A stretch of DNA of 28,332 nucleotides, taken from positions 9,841 to 38,172 of the forward strand of contig NWUY0304322646.1 in the NCBI GenBank assembly GCA_004151065.3. The letters run 5' to 3'. Source of the stretch: Larix sibirica. Taxonomy: Eukaryota > Streptophyta > Pinopsida > Pinales > Pinaceae. Of this stretch, positions 10,684 to 22,716 are shown one piece after another; within the stretch, counting starts at the first letter, position 1; each line of letters starts with the position of its first letter. The translations under genes and the position numbers were made by a program. Under the pieces are notes generated by a model. The model ran no database searches. It was not told where the DNA came from and saw nothing but the letters and a program-made list of their open reading frames with translations.

Positions 10684-11127
10684 TGCTGCTGTAGGATATG
10701 AAACAACTGTATCTGCTTTTCCTGCTTGTGGATCCGTAACTGGATCACGATCAGGATCATCAGTAGGAACTGGATCACGATTACGAAAATAATAAGCTCG
10801 ATCTCGAAAGGCAGAACTTGGATCTCGCTCACTAACATTAGGTTCAACCCCCCAGTGTTGGTAAAAAGCCCCGTGGTGCAGCAAAGGCTTACCTACTTTC
10901 CATGCAGATAAGAGTGAACCTGGTGGAAGGAATGAGAAAATACCATAGCTAAAACCAGGTGCAAGGGAAGGGTGCAGAGCAGCAAAGCCTACTAAGCCTG
11001 GTGCAAAGTATACTTCTGCTTCACCGACGGTTGAATCGACATCCGCATAATCAGAAGACCTACTACTAATATTACTAAGACCATACCTACCTCTAGCAGA
11101 GTAAGTAGCATAGCTATATAGAGCTGA
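10684..11127 (-). other. 148-codon stop-free frame without ATG, unknown
   Basis: From the stop at 11128-11130 to the TAG at 10681-10683 the minus strand stays open for 148 codons. There is no ATG; the first conventional alternative start is TTG at 10884, which leaves 67 codons. The predicted peptide is rich in Ser, Gly, Ala, Tyr and Asp (SSRSSDYADVDSTVGEAEVY near the start, RDRAYYFRNRDPVPTDDPDR near the end). Many codons end in T (GCT, GGT, TCT, TAT, GAT), as in plant mitochondrial genes. In the last third GATCC/GATCA hexamers recur, so part of it is a simple repeat. No family is recognised. It could be a decayed gene, a gene whose start is created by RNA editing, or a repeat that happens to be open. 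No ACG codon that could be edited to AUG is visible in the frame. Confidence 0.35.
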
Positions 11128-11533
11128 CTACGGTGTTTATGATTAGTGTTGATTAGAGAAAGCTTATAGCAGAGTGAGTGAGGAGCTTAGTAACATAGCT
11201 AAGATCTCAATAGATACAGAGATAGACAAGTATAAAACATAGTCAGAAGTAGATCTACGAGCACGACTCCCAACAGTATTAAAAGAGCTAGTCCTAGGAG
11301 TTTCTCCTTCCTGTAGCACCACCAGTAAGTAGTGCGCAAGTAAAGGAGTACCAGTCTCATAACCAAAAGCAGGAGTTGTTGTGAGTAGTGGATTCTGTAG
11401 GAGTAAAGGGTTCTAGTTAGGGCAGTTAATTATCTACGTTGAGCCCCCGTAGGATCCCTTATAGGCTCGGTGTATATCAAATGGACACTACGCCCTGCTG
11501 ATGATGAGGGCTACTTCCAGTCTAAGAACCCCC

Positions 11534-11686
11534 TTACCTATACGCACCAGCTTTAGCAAGGGGGAAATAAGCATCTATACCAGTTGAAGCACCAATTGAA
11601 ATAGCATTAGCATAAGGTGAAGTGCCAGGTTGCATGCCAATACCAGTAGCATACCTTAAAGGAATAGAAAGGCTAGAATCCAACAT
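11534..11686 (-). CDS. Hypothetical 50-residue frame, motif-family member
   Basis: An ATG-started frame of 50 residues ends at TAA. It contains LRYATGIGMQPGTSPYANAI followed by SIGASTGIDAYFPLAKAG. Codons ending in T dominate (TAT GCT ACT GGT ATT), giving an RNY-like pattern. The segment RYATGIG corresponds in DNA to the dispersed GGTATG..ACTGG motif found at four other places in this window. Expression is unknown and no family is recognised. It is as likely to be part of a decayed repeat as a gene. Confidence 0.2.
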   Translation of the reverse strand: MLDSSLSIPLRYATGIGMQPGTSPYANAISIGASTGIDAYFPLAKAGAYR

Positions 11687-11689
11687 ATA

Positions 11690-11950
11690 GAGAAGAGAAG
11701 GAATAATTTATAAGGCAGTATAATAATCCTCATAGAGTATAATATGTATAGTATAATAATCCTCATTTTTATCATACTAATAAGACTAATAGAGATAACT
11801 AAGTATTCCTAATGCTCCTAACTAATGCTAATAGAAAGACTACGAAGATTCCTTTCTAATATATAAGAGAATCCTAATATAGTATATAAACCCAAATATA
11901 GTATACTAATCCTCATGCTATAAACTAATATAGGAGTATAAAAGGCAGGT
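11690..11950 (+). repeat. AT-rich block with repeated AGTATAATAATCCTCAT word
   Basis: The 17-base word AGTATAATAATCCTCAT occurs at 11717-11733 and 11750-11766. A variant AGTATACTAATCCTCAT lies at 11900-11916. Between them are many TAATA, CTAAT and ATATAG words. No gene is possible because stops are dense. The block separates two unassigned frames and stands out as the most AT-rich stretch nearby. Confidence 0.8.
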
Positions 11951-12719
11951 TTCAATGTAGGTCGTTCCTTAAGTCAAATGGGCAATGAGAACTAGTTAAA
12001 TGCATGGTTTTACGGGAATCGAAGAAGCAGTAGTGACCAGGAGTCATGCTGTGGAGGCATACGACTTACTTTATTTCGAGCCTCTCGCTTACATACAGGC
12101 ACAAGGGATAACCCATAAGGCACAGGACATTGGGAGGGTCTCGGCATACACCGGGCCTATAACTTCTACAGCCTTAGACACACTCAATTGGATGGCTACA
12201 ATAATCTATAATCCTTGGGCCAAGGGAACCCCCACTCTGAGGGCTACTTTCACTTCAATTTGAACTTCTATCTTGATGGAAGGGGCTCTACTCCCACAAC
12301 AGGGAAGGGGCACTTGACCATCACCTGGACTTGTACTAATGCTACTATATGGACTGCTATCTGGACTACTAATGAACCTTTCCAAGCTTTCGTTATATTA
12401 TAGAATCAAATTTGATTGTGAAGCAAAAAGAAACCTGATGGTTGTCAGATAGATCACATTGCCCACCAACTAGCTATACATTGACTGACCTATCTATAGT
12501 CAGATGCGAACAATAACGTCAGCCCCAACCTCCATGGATGTATATGTTTCCCTGCAATAAGCCATCCTGAATTTATTCTACAAAATTTCGCGTGCTTTAA
12601 TCTTACAATTGTCTCAATGTTCACCTTTCAATTTGTGGCAGTAAACACTTTTCAATCTATGAGTTGCTCCTACTCCTTTAATTCCGTATTGTTCGAAACT
12701 TGTTCACACTAAGCAGAGG
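11951..12719. other. Spacer with an unassigned 87-codon frame
   Basis: An ATG frame of 87 codons (12000-12263, plus) reads smoothly (for example EEAVVTRSHAVEAYDLLYFE) but has no recognisable motif. It is followed by a region with ACT and GCT codons (TCTNATIWTAIWTTNEPF near 12340) that resembles the T-ending-codon family seen at 10.7-11.7 and 14.0 kb. From 12400 to 12719 nothing is recognised. Confidence 0.35.
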
Positions 12720-13035
12720 ATAAAAAAAAAAGAGTTGAACTTATGGCATTAAGGACCCTAATGAAGTTAGCTCATTCAAGAAGAATTAAGAGGCTGCAGG
12801 TATTCGGTGATTCACTTTTAGTTATTAAATGAATGAGGAGAGAACAAGCTATTCACAGTGTTAATCTACAGGGGTTGGCAACACAGCTATTGGAAAATCT
12901 ATCACCTTTACACATATTGACAGAAAACTAAACACTGAGGCTGATTCACTGTAAAAGCAGGGCATAGTTAAAGCTCAAGGTTTCATTTGGCTGGATAAAC
13001 ATAATGCAGGAGTCTCAACAGAGACTCATCAAAGT
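12720..13035 (+). pseudogene. LINE RNase H fragment, second copy
   Basis: The plus strand reads VELMALRTLMKLAHSRRIK from about 12733, then LQVFGDSLLVIK, a stop, then REQAIHSVNLQGLATQLLEN. After a frameshift it reads THIDRKLNTEADSL. This is the RNase H domain of a plant LINE. The catalytic Glu (in VELMAL), the Asp of GDS and the final Asp (in EADSL) are all still readable, unlike in the copy at 6326-6745. The first Asp strand (FDG) is missing, so the fragment starts inside the domain, just after a run of nine A. GFIWLDKHNAGVSTETHQ continues the same frame to about 13035. A frameshift and in-frame stops make it non-functional. Confidence 0.82.
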
Positions 13036-13489
13036 TTTTCACTCTGTTTGCTTTATATGGTTGGTTCTTTCATAGGACATTTACTTGATGATGTCTTTCA
13101 TTTTATTTAGTTTTCTCTTTGGAACTAAGCCTGAAAAGCTATTAGTAGGGGTTTACCAATGTATTAAGAGATGGATCAGACTTGAGGATGACTTTTTGTT
13201 GATCTTTCAGGGCACTATTATATCACAATCATCTCGTTACTACCAAGAGTGCTATGGTACCTTAATATTTTTTTATTTTGTATTCTCCTCTTTTAATATA
13301 AAGTACGTTTCTTTTTCCTTGTCCTCCTACGTTGAACAAGCTAAATTCTAACTTTTATACTTTAACCAAAGGTTATTTTCAAGAGTACAGTAATATGACT
13401 GGTGGGGCAAAGACAAGTGAACTGCACCAAACGGGGATGTGGAGGTGGATTGGTTACATTATAGATATATTCTAATTATGTAGATATCG
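13036..13489. other. Probable 3' flank of the LINE fragment
   Basis: The sequence is T-rich. An 88-codon hydrophobic frame (13085-13351, plus) follows the RNase H fragment. Its Phe/Ser/Tyr-rich composition reflects the T-rich DNA, and I do not regard it as a gene. It may be the 3' untranslated region of the LINE; no poly(A) tail or target duplication is visible. Confidence 0.4.
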
Positions 13490-13745
13490 ACTCCTGGGCC
13501 CGGTGGACCGTGAGCCTGGGGCAAATTCTCAAAGCGAGGAGAGATGGGGTGTGATGTGGCTTGCCTGTCTGCCTTACTTAACTGATTGGCCCAAGCATAT
13601 CCCGCCCGCGTAGTGTCGTGAGTTAAGCGACAGGCCGGGGAGATAAGAAGGGCTCGGCCCGTTGCGGCGCAGCTCCCTCCCTCAGTAATGTGCGGAGGGA
13701 AAGGTATATCCCTCCCTATGTACTGGCTGGGTGGGCCGGCCTTAC
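13490..13745. other. GC-rich patch with mutually exclusive hairpins
   Basis: This patch is clearly richer in G and C than its neighbours. TCCCTCC at 13674-13680, GGAGGGA at 13694-13700 and TCCCTCC at 13709-13715 allow the middle arm to pair with either neighbour. TGTCG..CGACA near 13615-13632 can form another small stem. A 107-codon minus frame spans most of the patch (13459-13782) but shows no motif. I could not match the patch to rRNA, tRNA or an intron domain. Confidence 0.5.
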
Positions 13746-14330
13746 CTGAATATGAAGAGGTCATATGATGGTTATGAGCCAACAGGAACTCGATACGCCC
13801 GAGCAGTCAATGGTATCAAACTTCAATGGGATCTTCATAAATGGGTTATAGGGCAACAAACGGATATGGATAAAATGGTTTTGCTTGTGCCTGTGGGATC
13901 CTGTTCACCTAAGCGAGGTACACCTAAGCAAGATATATGGGCATCATTCTTTTTTCATGTTTAAGTACCTGCCTTTTATGGCGCTAAAACGGGTGCTTGT
14001 GCTTTCACTTAACGGGGGTATGGAACTGGATATGCAACTAAGGGCTTTTGAACTAAACCTGCCTCTTATGCTGCTACCTTTGCTCCTGGATCCGCTACCA
14101 TTGGCTGGCATTCGAACGGGATCCAGGACTGGAAATGGGGATGCAACTACGCCAGATGCTAATGCTTCATCTCATTATCCCACCCTTATTGCCTGCCCGC
14201 TTCAACAGGCTCTCGAACGGGAAACCACCTATGCCTACATTTATTATGGGTAAACCGGGACACTGCTTCTTCCTTTGCTATGGGTGCTTAAACGTCTGGT
14301 TAAACTGGGCAGGCGCTGCCAATTAATTAC
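13746..14330 (+). repeat. Region of the GGTATG..ACTGG motif family
   Basis: GGTTATGAGCCAACAGGAAC at 13770 and GGTATGGAACTGGATATGC at 14017 belong to a dispersed motif family. In the frame beginning at 13977 the translation is YGAKTGACAFT, stop, RGYGTGYATKGF, stop, TKPASYAATFAPGSATIG. It is rich in Gly, Ala, Thr and Tyr, with T-ending codons and occasional stops. Overlapping frames of 77, 122 and 63 codons run through here but none shows a known domain. A decayed repetitive coding sequence or a degenerate trinucleotide-rich repeat would explain it. Confidence 0.45.
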
Positions 14331-17300
14331 TCATCATATTAATTTAGAATATTTATTCATAGTTCGGAATAAACGTATTGAAGCAGCCAATTGCGATCTA
14401 TAAGTGAACGGGTGGGTGGGGATCTACTTAAACTCAAACTGGATCCTAATCCATGTGTTATGTACTTAATGGTTAATACGCGTTAATAGCTAGAGTAATT
14501 ACAGCCCATACAACAGTCTCTCAGGCTTAGTCGTATCTTCCAAGAACAGAATTGACGTAGTAATACATAATTGGACAAGCAAATATGATAGCTGAACTTC
14601 AGGATATAACGAGTAACAGGCTAGTAATTAATATACTGCTGAACTCTTAGACAGAGTATTTTCTTATTCAGGCGCTTACTGGGCTGTATCGCGTGTTTAA
14701 TTACAATAATATAATAGGCGTTAACCATAGAACGGTATTATGTAGCAGTGCATACAGCTGTTACTAGTAATATCCATTACGTAATGCCACTAGTTAATCA
14801 TGCCTATATGGTAATAAAAAGGTAATATTAGTCAGTATGATCCGACAATCTTCTATTAATAACTCAGCAATAGATTACAACACGTAGTACTCTACATATT
14901 ACTAAGGGCATTTCAGCAAAACCACAACTATGGCCTTAAATAATAATAACAGTATCACATACTACAGCATATGTTAGAGTCTATTACACCCTGCTTTGTT
15001 CTCCGGATTCGCCTAAGTAGTAATAATTATGTAACTAAGAGCTCGTATTCCACCTGATAGTGACACATTACGCTTCGCTCATGTGGGACAATAATAACTA
15101 TGAAACTAAGTGTATTGGTAAGTTGTTCAGTAATAAGCAGTTTTCTCATATTAGCTTGGAGTATTTACTGAGGTTGTGGCTTAACCGTGAACCGTTTGCA
15201 TGGACATAAAGCGTAAATTACAGGTTACTAGTCTGTAACATCATTAACTTAGCAGTAGTTTACCCGGATACGTCTAGATAGTTATATCCGGCCTGGAAGT
15301 ATAAGCTTTGATCTTTCTGTAGTATAAATTACGTAATTAGTATTTAGAGACCCTGTAGAGCAAGTACTATTATTTTAACAAACAGGCGTATGAGCAGTTA
15401 CTGGTGGTTAAGCATTTATACCCGGAGTTTACTTATAAATCCCTGAATTACAGAGTCAGAGGTACTAAGAATCATAGTAGTTGAATCATTAATTAGAGTT
15501 ATTGAGCAAGAAAACGCTGACATAATTGCGTAGTTTAAGTTTTAATGCACTCTATATTAGTGAGTACTGTGCCGTATACCCCTGGTTATGTTACGGGCAA
15601 GCTTATTCCCATAACTAGTAAAACATATGAGTAAACATGGCACAACTGGATAGAGTACTACGAGTATTGCCTGTTAAGCTGCCAAATAGGCTCGCCTTAC
15701 CGACGTTCCAACCCACTAGACCTAGGGATTAAGCAAAATGTTACTGCCATACTGATATGAATAGTCCAGGGCTAAGATTACAAAGCGTATTACTAGGATT
15801 GTTACAGTATTAGTGAATCTTACAGCATGCCTCTAGTAGTAGGTAACGGGTGATTACTATACACGTGTCTATTTATAAGCAAGTGACCTGCATAGAATCA
15901 TGGTGTGTATATTGCCTAGAGTAAAACTCGGTCGTTAATTATGTTATTACTCTAGTAATATGATAAGCTAGTATAACCTTACATAGACCGTAATTCTCAG
16001 GATTAATGTAAAGTACTTAATCCATGGAGTACGTATGTATTTCACTATTACTAGCGATTAAGGAAAGAGAAATTACTATGTTGCATGCCAACTCGGATTA
16101 GTGTTTTCAGCACCGTGAATGGAAAACAGGCAGCTTAAGGCAATACAGAACCACTTGGTCGTAAGCACTTAATTAACCCTTACTCACGAGAGCATTAATC
16201 ATGGTTAACTCACCCATTAATAGAGAATAGTAATTAAGATACTAGGCATCATAGCGATATACTAGTCGTTACCGCCAGAAATACTGGACGATATCGTGCT
16301 TACTTACATAGTATACTATACGCCTGCCTAGGATTAATGGTCCATCAATAATATATAGTATTTGCCATGAGCTAGGTTTATTTATTATGGAGTGAGGATA
16401 ATTACATGTTTACAACAATACGAAAAGAGTAACACAGGTTCAATTTGTTTCAATTGGGTAGTACTCTAGAGATGTTAATAAACTCATAACCTGAGATTAC
16501 TGGATACACTTAACCATGAATTACGCTTACTCTTTCTAACCTCATAATTCGTATACTAAGCCTGTACTCTTTGTAATGGGTAAATTAGAATCCTTACTAG
16601 TAACGTCTGTTTCAAAAAATAAGCTAGTGTACTAAGGTAATAACGACCATTGTCACCAGTATGAGGTTAAGCATTACTTACGTAATTAGGGACGATATCG
16701 TACTTAACCCACTTACTAGAAATATTATGGTGACAGCCCGGCTTACTAGTATAAATTAGCAGCATGCTATCCACCAAACGCTCTAGGTAAACATGGAACT
16801 AAGGGTCGTACCAGTTTACACTCTGAATCATGCATGAATACCAGATATATAAATACTTGGTGACATAACTGGTAGCTCTGAGACCTGCCTGGATCTGTAA
16901 TTCAGGGATACGTCATGCACTAAACAATTAGCGGTTCTGTAGCTCCAAAGAATGAACTAGTCCTGGGTAAATGAGATAAACTGCTCTACTTGCTCTAAAA
17001 TGGCAAAGCATTTATGCCGGGTTTGCTTCTGGAATAGCACTCGATCTGTCACTGGTCCGTATAGGCTCTATACTCGTAAATTAGGCTCGAAATGATACAC
17101 CACTAGTGAAGTTGTATGAATTATATAGCCCGAGTAAGCTTATTTCCACCTCTTGGCAGCGTAATCCTAGTAGCACTCTGATTACCCAACACATGTTTTC
17201 TTAAGCTAGACGCGTAATTACATACCCGTAGTAATAATTAGAATTTACCCGATACCAGCTTCCCGGAAGCTACCAAGACTAGATTGGTAAGCGTATAATC

Positions 17301-18450
17301 TAGGGTATATATTACCACTGAGTGAGTAGAGAACCATAAGCAGGTATAAGTAAATAATCCCTGGATCTGTACTCCCAGTAAGTATACTATCTACCACCCA
17401 TGGTGAAGTTGCTAGTAGCTAAGATGAAATATTACACGTTAACCAGGCAGTCCTACGGAAGTAGACTACTGTACTACGTCAAAGAGTACTACTTTAAGTC
17501 TTACAACTAAGACTACTGTAACGACCTATGGCTAGTACATACTGAATCACCTAACCTCGACGCACTTTTTATATCCAATGCATGGTATGGGAATAAGCCT
17601 AAGTGAAATAAGACTGTAAACACTAGTATTTATGATACAAGAGTCTAATGTAATGGTAGTTTTACGTTAAAAGGTGTAGAAACTTAATGGTTAGGCAGCT
17701 TAAGTCCGTGAGTAATATTAAGTGAATCCATAAGCCTGGTTATGTATGTGTTTACCATGTGTTTCTTGTAAGGCTTAGTGCTCAGATAAAACATTTATTA
17801 CGTATACTACAGGCTAACCTAGATTATAAATAGAATTATAAATAGAATTACACCCGCATAGTATTATTACACTAATTCATAAGCTTGGGACAAAGAGTTT
17901 ACTGAATCCGACAGTTTTACTTCAACAATATAGTGATCGGCTATGTGCTACTTGAACCATAAGCCGTACAGCCGGCTTCTTAGCGGTAGGAAAAACAGTG
18001 AATAATAGGTATACTTAATTCATGGGTATAGTAATTTAATCCACGTATCTATTAATGACTTAACTAGCCGTGAAGCTATATGGTGCATGACTAGTGAAAA
18101 ACCCTTAAATCTATCTGCACCTTACTTCGGGTTTAGTATAATTATTAATCGGGTTCAAATTAACCAGGTATATAGAATAAGTGTGATTATACTATTACGA
18201 CCCCTAGGCATTACTAATTGGTAATATATCACCTGGGCGGCTGAATACAATCATGATCCAATGTAATTTACATGGTACCACTATAGCAGTTAATTATTAT
18301 TCTTACGTGGTCATTCAGGTATGTAATATGGCAACTCACAGATATTATTAACCTAACACATGACATCACGAGTACGTAGAATGACTGATCACAATTAAGA
18401 CGACTAAGCGGCCTAATGCTAAAAAGACTTGTTTAGCTTAATTAACATGG
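14330..18450. other. 4.1-kb stop-dense, palindrome-rich segment without genes
   Basis: No reading frame of 60 codons exists on either strand here, whereas the rest of the window has roughly two such chance frames per kb. TAA, TAG, TTA and CTA are very frequent, and the text is full of TAGTAAT, ACTAGT and TAATTA words. Short perfect palindromes recur, including TTACTAGTAA at 14761 and 16594 and ACGATATCGT at 16288 and 16692. Some longer phrases occur twice in diverged form, for example TAAGCATTTATACCCGG near 15410 and AAAGCATTTATGCCGGG near 17003. No retroelement, gene or RNA is recognised. The composition changes at both ends, so it looks like one block. Confidence 0.6.
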
Positions 18451-18960
18451 CACTTGGATCGAACCTACACCTGGCATTTATACTTGGCACCGACTGGATT
18501 GAGTACCGGCATCAACGCTGGGGATCCTTGGATGGTGGAGTACCGGCCATTGAGTACCAGCCTAATCGAGTATCATCATCGAGGTCGATCAGCTGAGCAG
18601 CCCGGTCTCATCCCACCTATCCGAATCGATTAGCGGAGCCTCGTGGATTAGAGTGAGCGAATTCTAGCGGATCAGAGCCACTGCCACACCACCGCCACAC
18701 CACCACAATCATCGGATTATAGCCATCGGATTATAGCCATCGGATTATAGCCATCGGATTAGAGGCATTCAATAAGCCCATTGCAAAATATGTAGTCAAT
18801 AATTATTCGTCACTTAGGCCATCCGATTCGATTATCGGATTAGAGGCGGCATTGTATTAGAGGCATCAGATTAGATCCATCAGATTTCACGGGGTAGCCT
18901 CGTGGATTAGAGCCTTCAATAAGCCCACCCCCTGGTGAATTAGCGGAGTTGATGATAAGT
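18451..18960. repeat. Repeat-rich stretch with GGATTAGAG and GAGTACC words
   Basis: TGGATTGAGTACCGGC, GGAGTACCGGCCATTGAGTACC, and several GGATTAGAGGC or GGATTAGAGCC words recur. ATTCAATAAGCCCA and its variant CTTCAATAAGCCCA occur at about 18766 and 18914. ACACCTGGCATT is shared with 19824-19835. A 14-bp array is listed separately. There is no gene. Confidence 0.65.
18707..18762 (+). repeat. 14-bp tandem repeat, about four units
   Basis: The unit AGCCATCGGATTAT is present exactly twice (18721-18734, 18735-18748). It is preceded by a partial unit ATCGGATTAT and followed by AGCCATCGGATTAG. Nearby single copies of the word (ATTATCGGATTAGAGGC near 18830) suggest that the array grew from a sequence already repeated here. 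Confidence 0.95.
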
Positions 18961-20619
18961 CACAATTATCCAACGGTATAGGTAATTATCGATACCTTAT
19001 TATTGTGGATCTCCTCTCGGCACCACCATGATGAGTTGATTTTTGGGTATTGGTAACCAACTGTGAATCGGCACCCCCGATTGCCTCTTGTATTGCCTCT
19101 TGTGTAGAGTCCCGGCATCAAGTGAATTAAAACCATTAATTGAGTAACCACCACCTGGATCGGCTGCATAAAGTACTGGATTGAGTGCATGGACTCTTGT
19201 CATTTACACAAATAGTAAAGGTAGCATTGGCTCGATCAGCATTAGTTGCTTCCCGTCCATTTCTCTAAGGGGTGGGAGAATGCGTTACTAACATCTCCTT
19301 ATCCGAAGTTCACTTATGTAAACTCCCACACCTCTGGTACGGGGGGCTACCCAATGATCACCCCCAGTTCCTGAGTGATGCTCAAGCGTGTCAAAGTAAA
19401 AAGTAAATTAGGCTAAAGGGGCTGAAGAATCAAGTCCAATCAATCAATGCCTCTCCTCCGGTAATATGGGTAAGCTTTTAAGCTTGCGCATTATATATGT
19501 TATTAATTTCAATTATGTTATTATTTCAAATTGGCTTAGCAACTTCTAAAAACAGGTGATTGTAAGTAATGATTGCCATGGCATCAAGTTGAATAATAAA
19601 TGGTGTTCTGCATCGTGGAGTGAGGCCGAGGTCGAGGTTCAAGGTTCGATTGAAAGGGTCGAGGAGGGCTGTAATTCCGTCGATTCATAGGTAACTTCCT
19701 GTGAATGAGGTTATCTCGGCAAACAGTTCCCGGTGGGAATGAGGGGCTCCCGGGTATTTGCTATCGGGAATATACTGGTAATCGGCACCTCCTGAGGATC
19801 AACTATTGGATCGTCTGGATCGACACCTGGCATTGACTGTCGGGTGGGCTATGCTTGGCTATATGGATAAATGTTGTAAAAGTGTATAGTTTCTTAAAAA
19901 GAAAACACTTTAAGCTCCCGATGAGGTAGGTGTGGGGTTTCCTCGGATCCCCTAAAGATGATATTGTATTATACAAAAATAGCAAATGAGGCGTTTTTGT
20001 AGAAGCGGGAGCCCAGTTGTAAAGTAAAACAATATGCAAGCTGAGTATCCGAGTAACCCAGCCCATTAATGAAGGGCTATTATTGACTACGAGCTATCAG
20101 CAACGACAACAGGTAATGTGATCGGCCATTTCAATCCCTTGTTAAAAAAGTACCTCCTGTCGACTGGCTCTTCTGCAATGACCTGAAGGCAAGGACAGGG
20201 TATAGTTAAGTAAGGATAAAATATACTTTTAGGGATTAGCCTCGACCCCCCCAAAAAGGAGGAGTTTAGAAAGGAAAACGTGAAAGTTATAGGGTTTTGA
20301 AACACTCTGGTAAAACGAAACATGGTGTCTGCTGCGAACCTGAGTTTAAAGGATCAAAAATTCTGTCCACCCCAAGCCTCCTTTCCTCTAAATCTGGTGT
20401 GAGTAAGCCTCAATCCTGCCTTCCCAATCTTTTTAGCGCCCTCCCAATCTTCAATCTCGCTTCCCTCCAGTTTGAGTGGAGGAGCCAAGTGTAAGAGCTG
20501 TCCTGTTCTGCCTCTGCCTCATCAATTGTGAAGGTGAGGGTTATCTCCTAAACTTTATATATCCTCAATAATCTCTCTTAAATGATGGGTTTAATCATAA
20601 TAATATAACCTCAATGGGT
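18961..20619. other. Spacer, no genes recognised
   Basis: Short frames on both strands lack motifs. Diverged phrases link it to neighbours: AATCGGCACC(C/T)CC at about 19066 and 19779, and GGATCGACACCTGGCATTGA at 19818 resembling 18456-18478. TCCCGG words near 19727-19758 form imperfect repeats. An 87-codon minus frame at 19803-20066 and a 78-codon frame at 20087-20323 are unassigned. Confidence 0.4.
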
Positions 20620-20840
20620 TGAAGGGTTGAAAGCGTACACAAAGGCTAGTTTCGTTTCATTTGGTTGAAAGCGCATACCTCCTAGTTTGGTTGACAGCGT
20701 ACACATAAGCTTTATTCTCTTTCCTCTCCTAGCTTGGTTGAGAGCGCATATCTCCTCGTAGCGGGCAGTCTTCTGATCTCCTCGCAGCGGGCAGCTCCTA
20801 ACCTCAGCTCTGTATGCTCTGTGTGCTCAGTATGCTCTTG
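20620..20840 (+). repeat. Degenerate short-repeat cluster
   Basis: The word TTGGTTGA(A/C/G)AGCG(C)ATAC is present in about four diverged copies starting near 20624, 20661, 20687 and 20734. CTCCTCG(T/C)AGCGGGCAG occurs twice, 26 bases apart (20752 and 20778). A 9-bp repeat, GTATGCTCT / GTGTGCTCA / GTATGCTCT, fills 20812-20838 and makes a minus-strand frame read Glu-His-Thr three times. All look like slippage products. Confidence 0.85.
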
Positions 20841-21539
20841 ACTGCAAGGCCTAAAGCTTTCCTCATTGTAAGCTAACATAAACCCTCTAAGCTTTCCTCT
20901 TTCCTCCATCTGGTGCGCCTCAGTAAGCCTCAATCTGGTGCCCTTTGAGAGCATTCTTGGAAACACATCCTCCGGGATCTAGTAAGTTAATAAACCGGTT
21001 CGAACATAGAATCATAAGTAAGACCATTACTCTTGAAGCTAGCTGCTGGAGATAATTAGAGCTGTCGAAATAGTAAGGGTCTTTCTTAGAAGTGATAGAA
21101 GTTTGAAAAGTTGGAGATGTTGGAGTTGTAAAATAAGTAAGGTCCTTAAATTGAAGTAAGGTCCTTTAATTTTAGGAGGCGTTACATATGCTCAGGGGGG
21201 GGGGGTTTATGTCGGTAAATTCAGTGAGGTGCCCTTAAAGAAATGCTCCTAACGATTTTTATAAATATTAAAGTGTGGAGAAATGAGAAGATCAAGGACT
21301 TTAATGCCCGTTTCAATAAGATATGGCCAAGATTCCTGTTCATTCGAGGCCTAATTATTTACTTCTTTTATGTTGCTACAAGAATGCGTTGCCTCTAAAT
21401 GTCAAATTCGCCACTCACCCTCCAGGACACGATGGACTACCCATTAACCAAAGAGTCATTACACAATGCCCATTAACCAACTACCCAACACCTTGTTTGG
21501 GGAGGGAAATGCCTTTATTAGGCCCTTACCCACTTGGTG
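20841..21539. other. Spacer with an 11-base G run
   Basis: No gene is recognised. A perfect run of 11 G lies at 21195-21205, a likely site of length variation or sequencing error. The region after 21300 directly precedes, in plus coordinates, the LINE RT fragment. On the minus strand it is therefore the downstream side, and the RT reading does not continue into it. Confidence 0.45.
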
Positions 21540-21908
21540 AGAGATGATATATCCCATGGCCTTGAGCATGATTAGAATGAAGGGCCACTTGAACCTATCA
21601 TAAGCTTTACTAAAGCGAATCTTGATGAAGAGGGCATCGAGGCCAATGCCACATACCCACTCCATGCCTTCCCACACTACAATAACATTAGAATGAAGCA
21701 CTTTTTGATAAACCCCGTATACTTTGGACATGATATTAGGTAATATGTGTTTTATGTGTAGGACCCGAGCCTTGGCCAAATTTTTGTAAGACACACTCAA
21801 AAGTGTTATTGGTCACCGATCAATATTAAGTTCATGGTCTCCAGGGTTGGGAATAAACTTTATTATTCCTTTATTTATGAAAGTGCCCAATGAGTGCTCT
21901 CTAATAGC
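21540..21908 (-). pseudogene. LINE reverse transcriptase fragment, catalytic Asp lost
   Basis: One minus-strand frame reads about 120 codons of a plant L1-type reverse transcriptase with a single internal stop. In order it gives SLGTFINKGIIKFIPNPGD, then ITLLSVSYKNLAKA, HIKHILPNIMSK, NVIVVWEGMEW and IRFSKAYDRFKW, and ends near MLKAMGY. These match the early RT motifs: the 'INKGxIxxIPK' entry, the 'RPITLLxxxYK' motif, and the 'LDFxKAYDRxxW' motif A. The stop replaces the Trp of the usual 'WRPI'. In motif A the usual catalytic Asp is Arg (IRF instead of LDF), so the copy is inactive. Downstream motifs, including the FADD box, are missing. It lies opposite in direction to, and 8 kb or more from, the two RNase H fragments. 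Confidence 0.88.
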
Positions 21909-22400
21909 TTATTTATTTACTTGGAGCAGGTCGGGCTTATTATAATCCTGTGTGGCCTTATAAAATTTGCATTGCTAATCCCTTTGAATCAACAGTGGAT
22001 AGCGTTGGGCATGACAATGCATGGGATGCGTAGCCCACTTCGGTTAATGATCCCGCTTAGCCCACGCACGAGGAAAGATTTAGCATCATCCAGACATTAT
22101 GAGCCAAACGGGATCTATGAAAAGCAAAGTCTCACGAAGTTTATGTAATGACTGGTCGAAGGCGGGTAAGGACATTCTAAATATTCCTTCAATAAAAGCC
22201 TGCAGCACTGAAATGGGGACATTTATATATATAATATATATACTTATATATATACCCGAGAGCAAAGCAAACCATAGTGGAACTCATAAATGCCAGAGTG
22301 TGCTAAAACCACAATACAAAGTAACCGGCGAATCATGGCAAATATAAGGCTCCATTTTGCTGGGCCAAAGTCCTTTAGCCCCTGGGTGATAAACATTTGG

Positions 22401-22417
22401 GGTTAGACGCACTAACC
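22401..22417 (+). repeat. Perfect hairpin GGTTAG-ACGCA-CTAACC
   Basis: Six perfectly paired bases enclose a five-base loop. The loop and right arm belong to a 15-mer that recurs at 22581-22595, where the left arm is changed to GGATTA, so the hairpin is weaker in the second copy. Confidence 0.7.
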
Positions 22418-22670
22418 TATCTTCTGGGTTTTATCCACGGAAGACCTACTTTTTTATTCACCTCAGAAAGGCAAGAAGGGGAGTGTTGTTCCTAATTGAG
22501 CACTCCATAAGAACCGGGTTTTCATTTTATTACCCCTACTCAGGTTCTGTAGAGATTGGCTTTTCCTTATTTTGGATTAAACGCACTAACCTATCGAGAC
22601 CAACCTGTAGCCATGCTTTAAAGTCTCTAACCATTGAGGGCGGGTACCACGTGGGCACTCCTTAAACCTC

Positions 22671-22716
22671 GTCGTGAGTGTCGGGTGTTTTCGCACGACT
22701 GTTCGGGTAGTCCCGA
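22671..22716 (+). other. Two adjacent potential stem-loops
   Basis: GTCGTG at 22671-22676 pairs with CACGAC at 22694-22699. TCGGG at 22703-22707 pairs with CCCGA at 22712-22716 across the loop TAGT. GTCGGG at 22680 could instead pair with CCCGAC at 22712, so the structures compete. A decayed structured RNA or intron piece is possible but unproven. Confidence 0.4.
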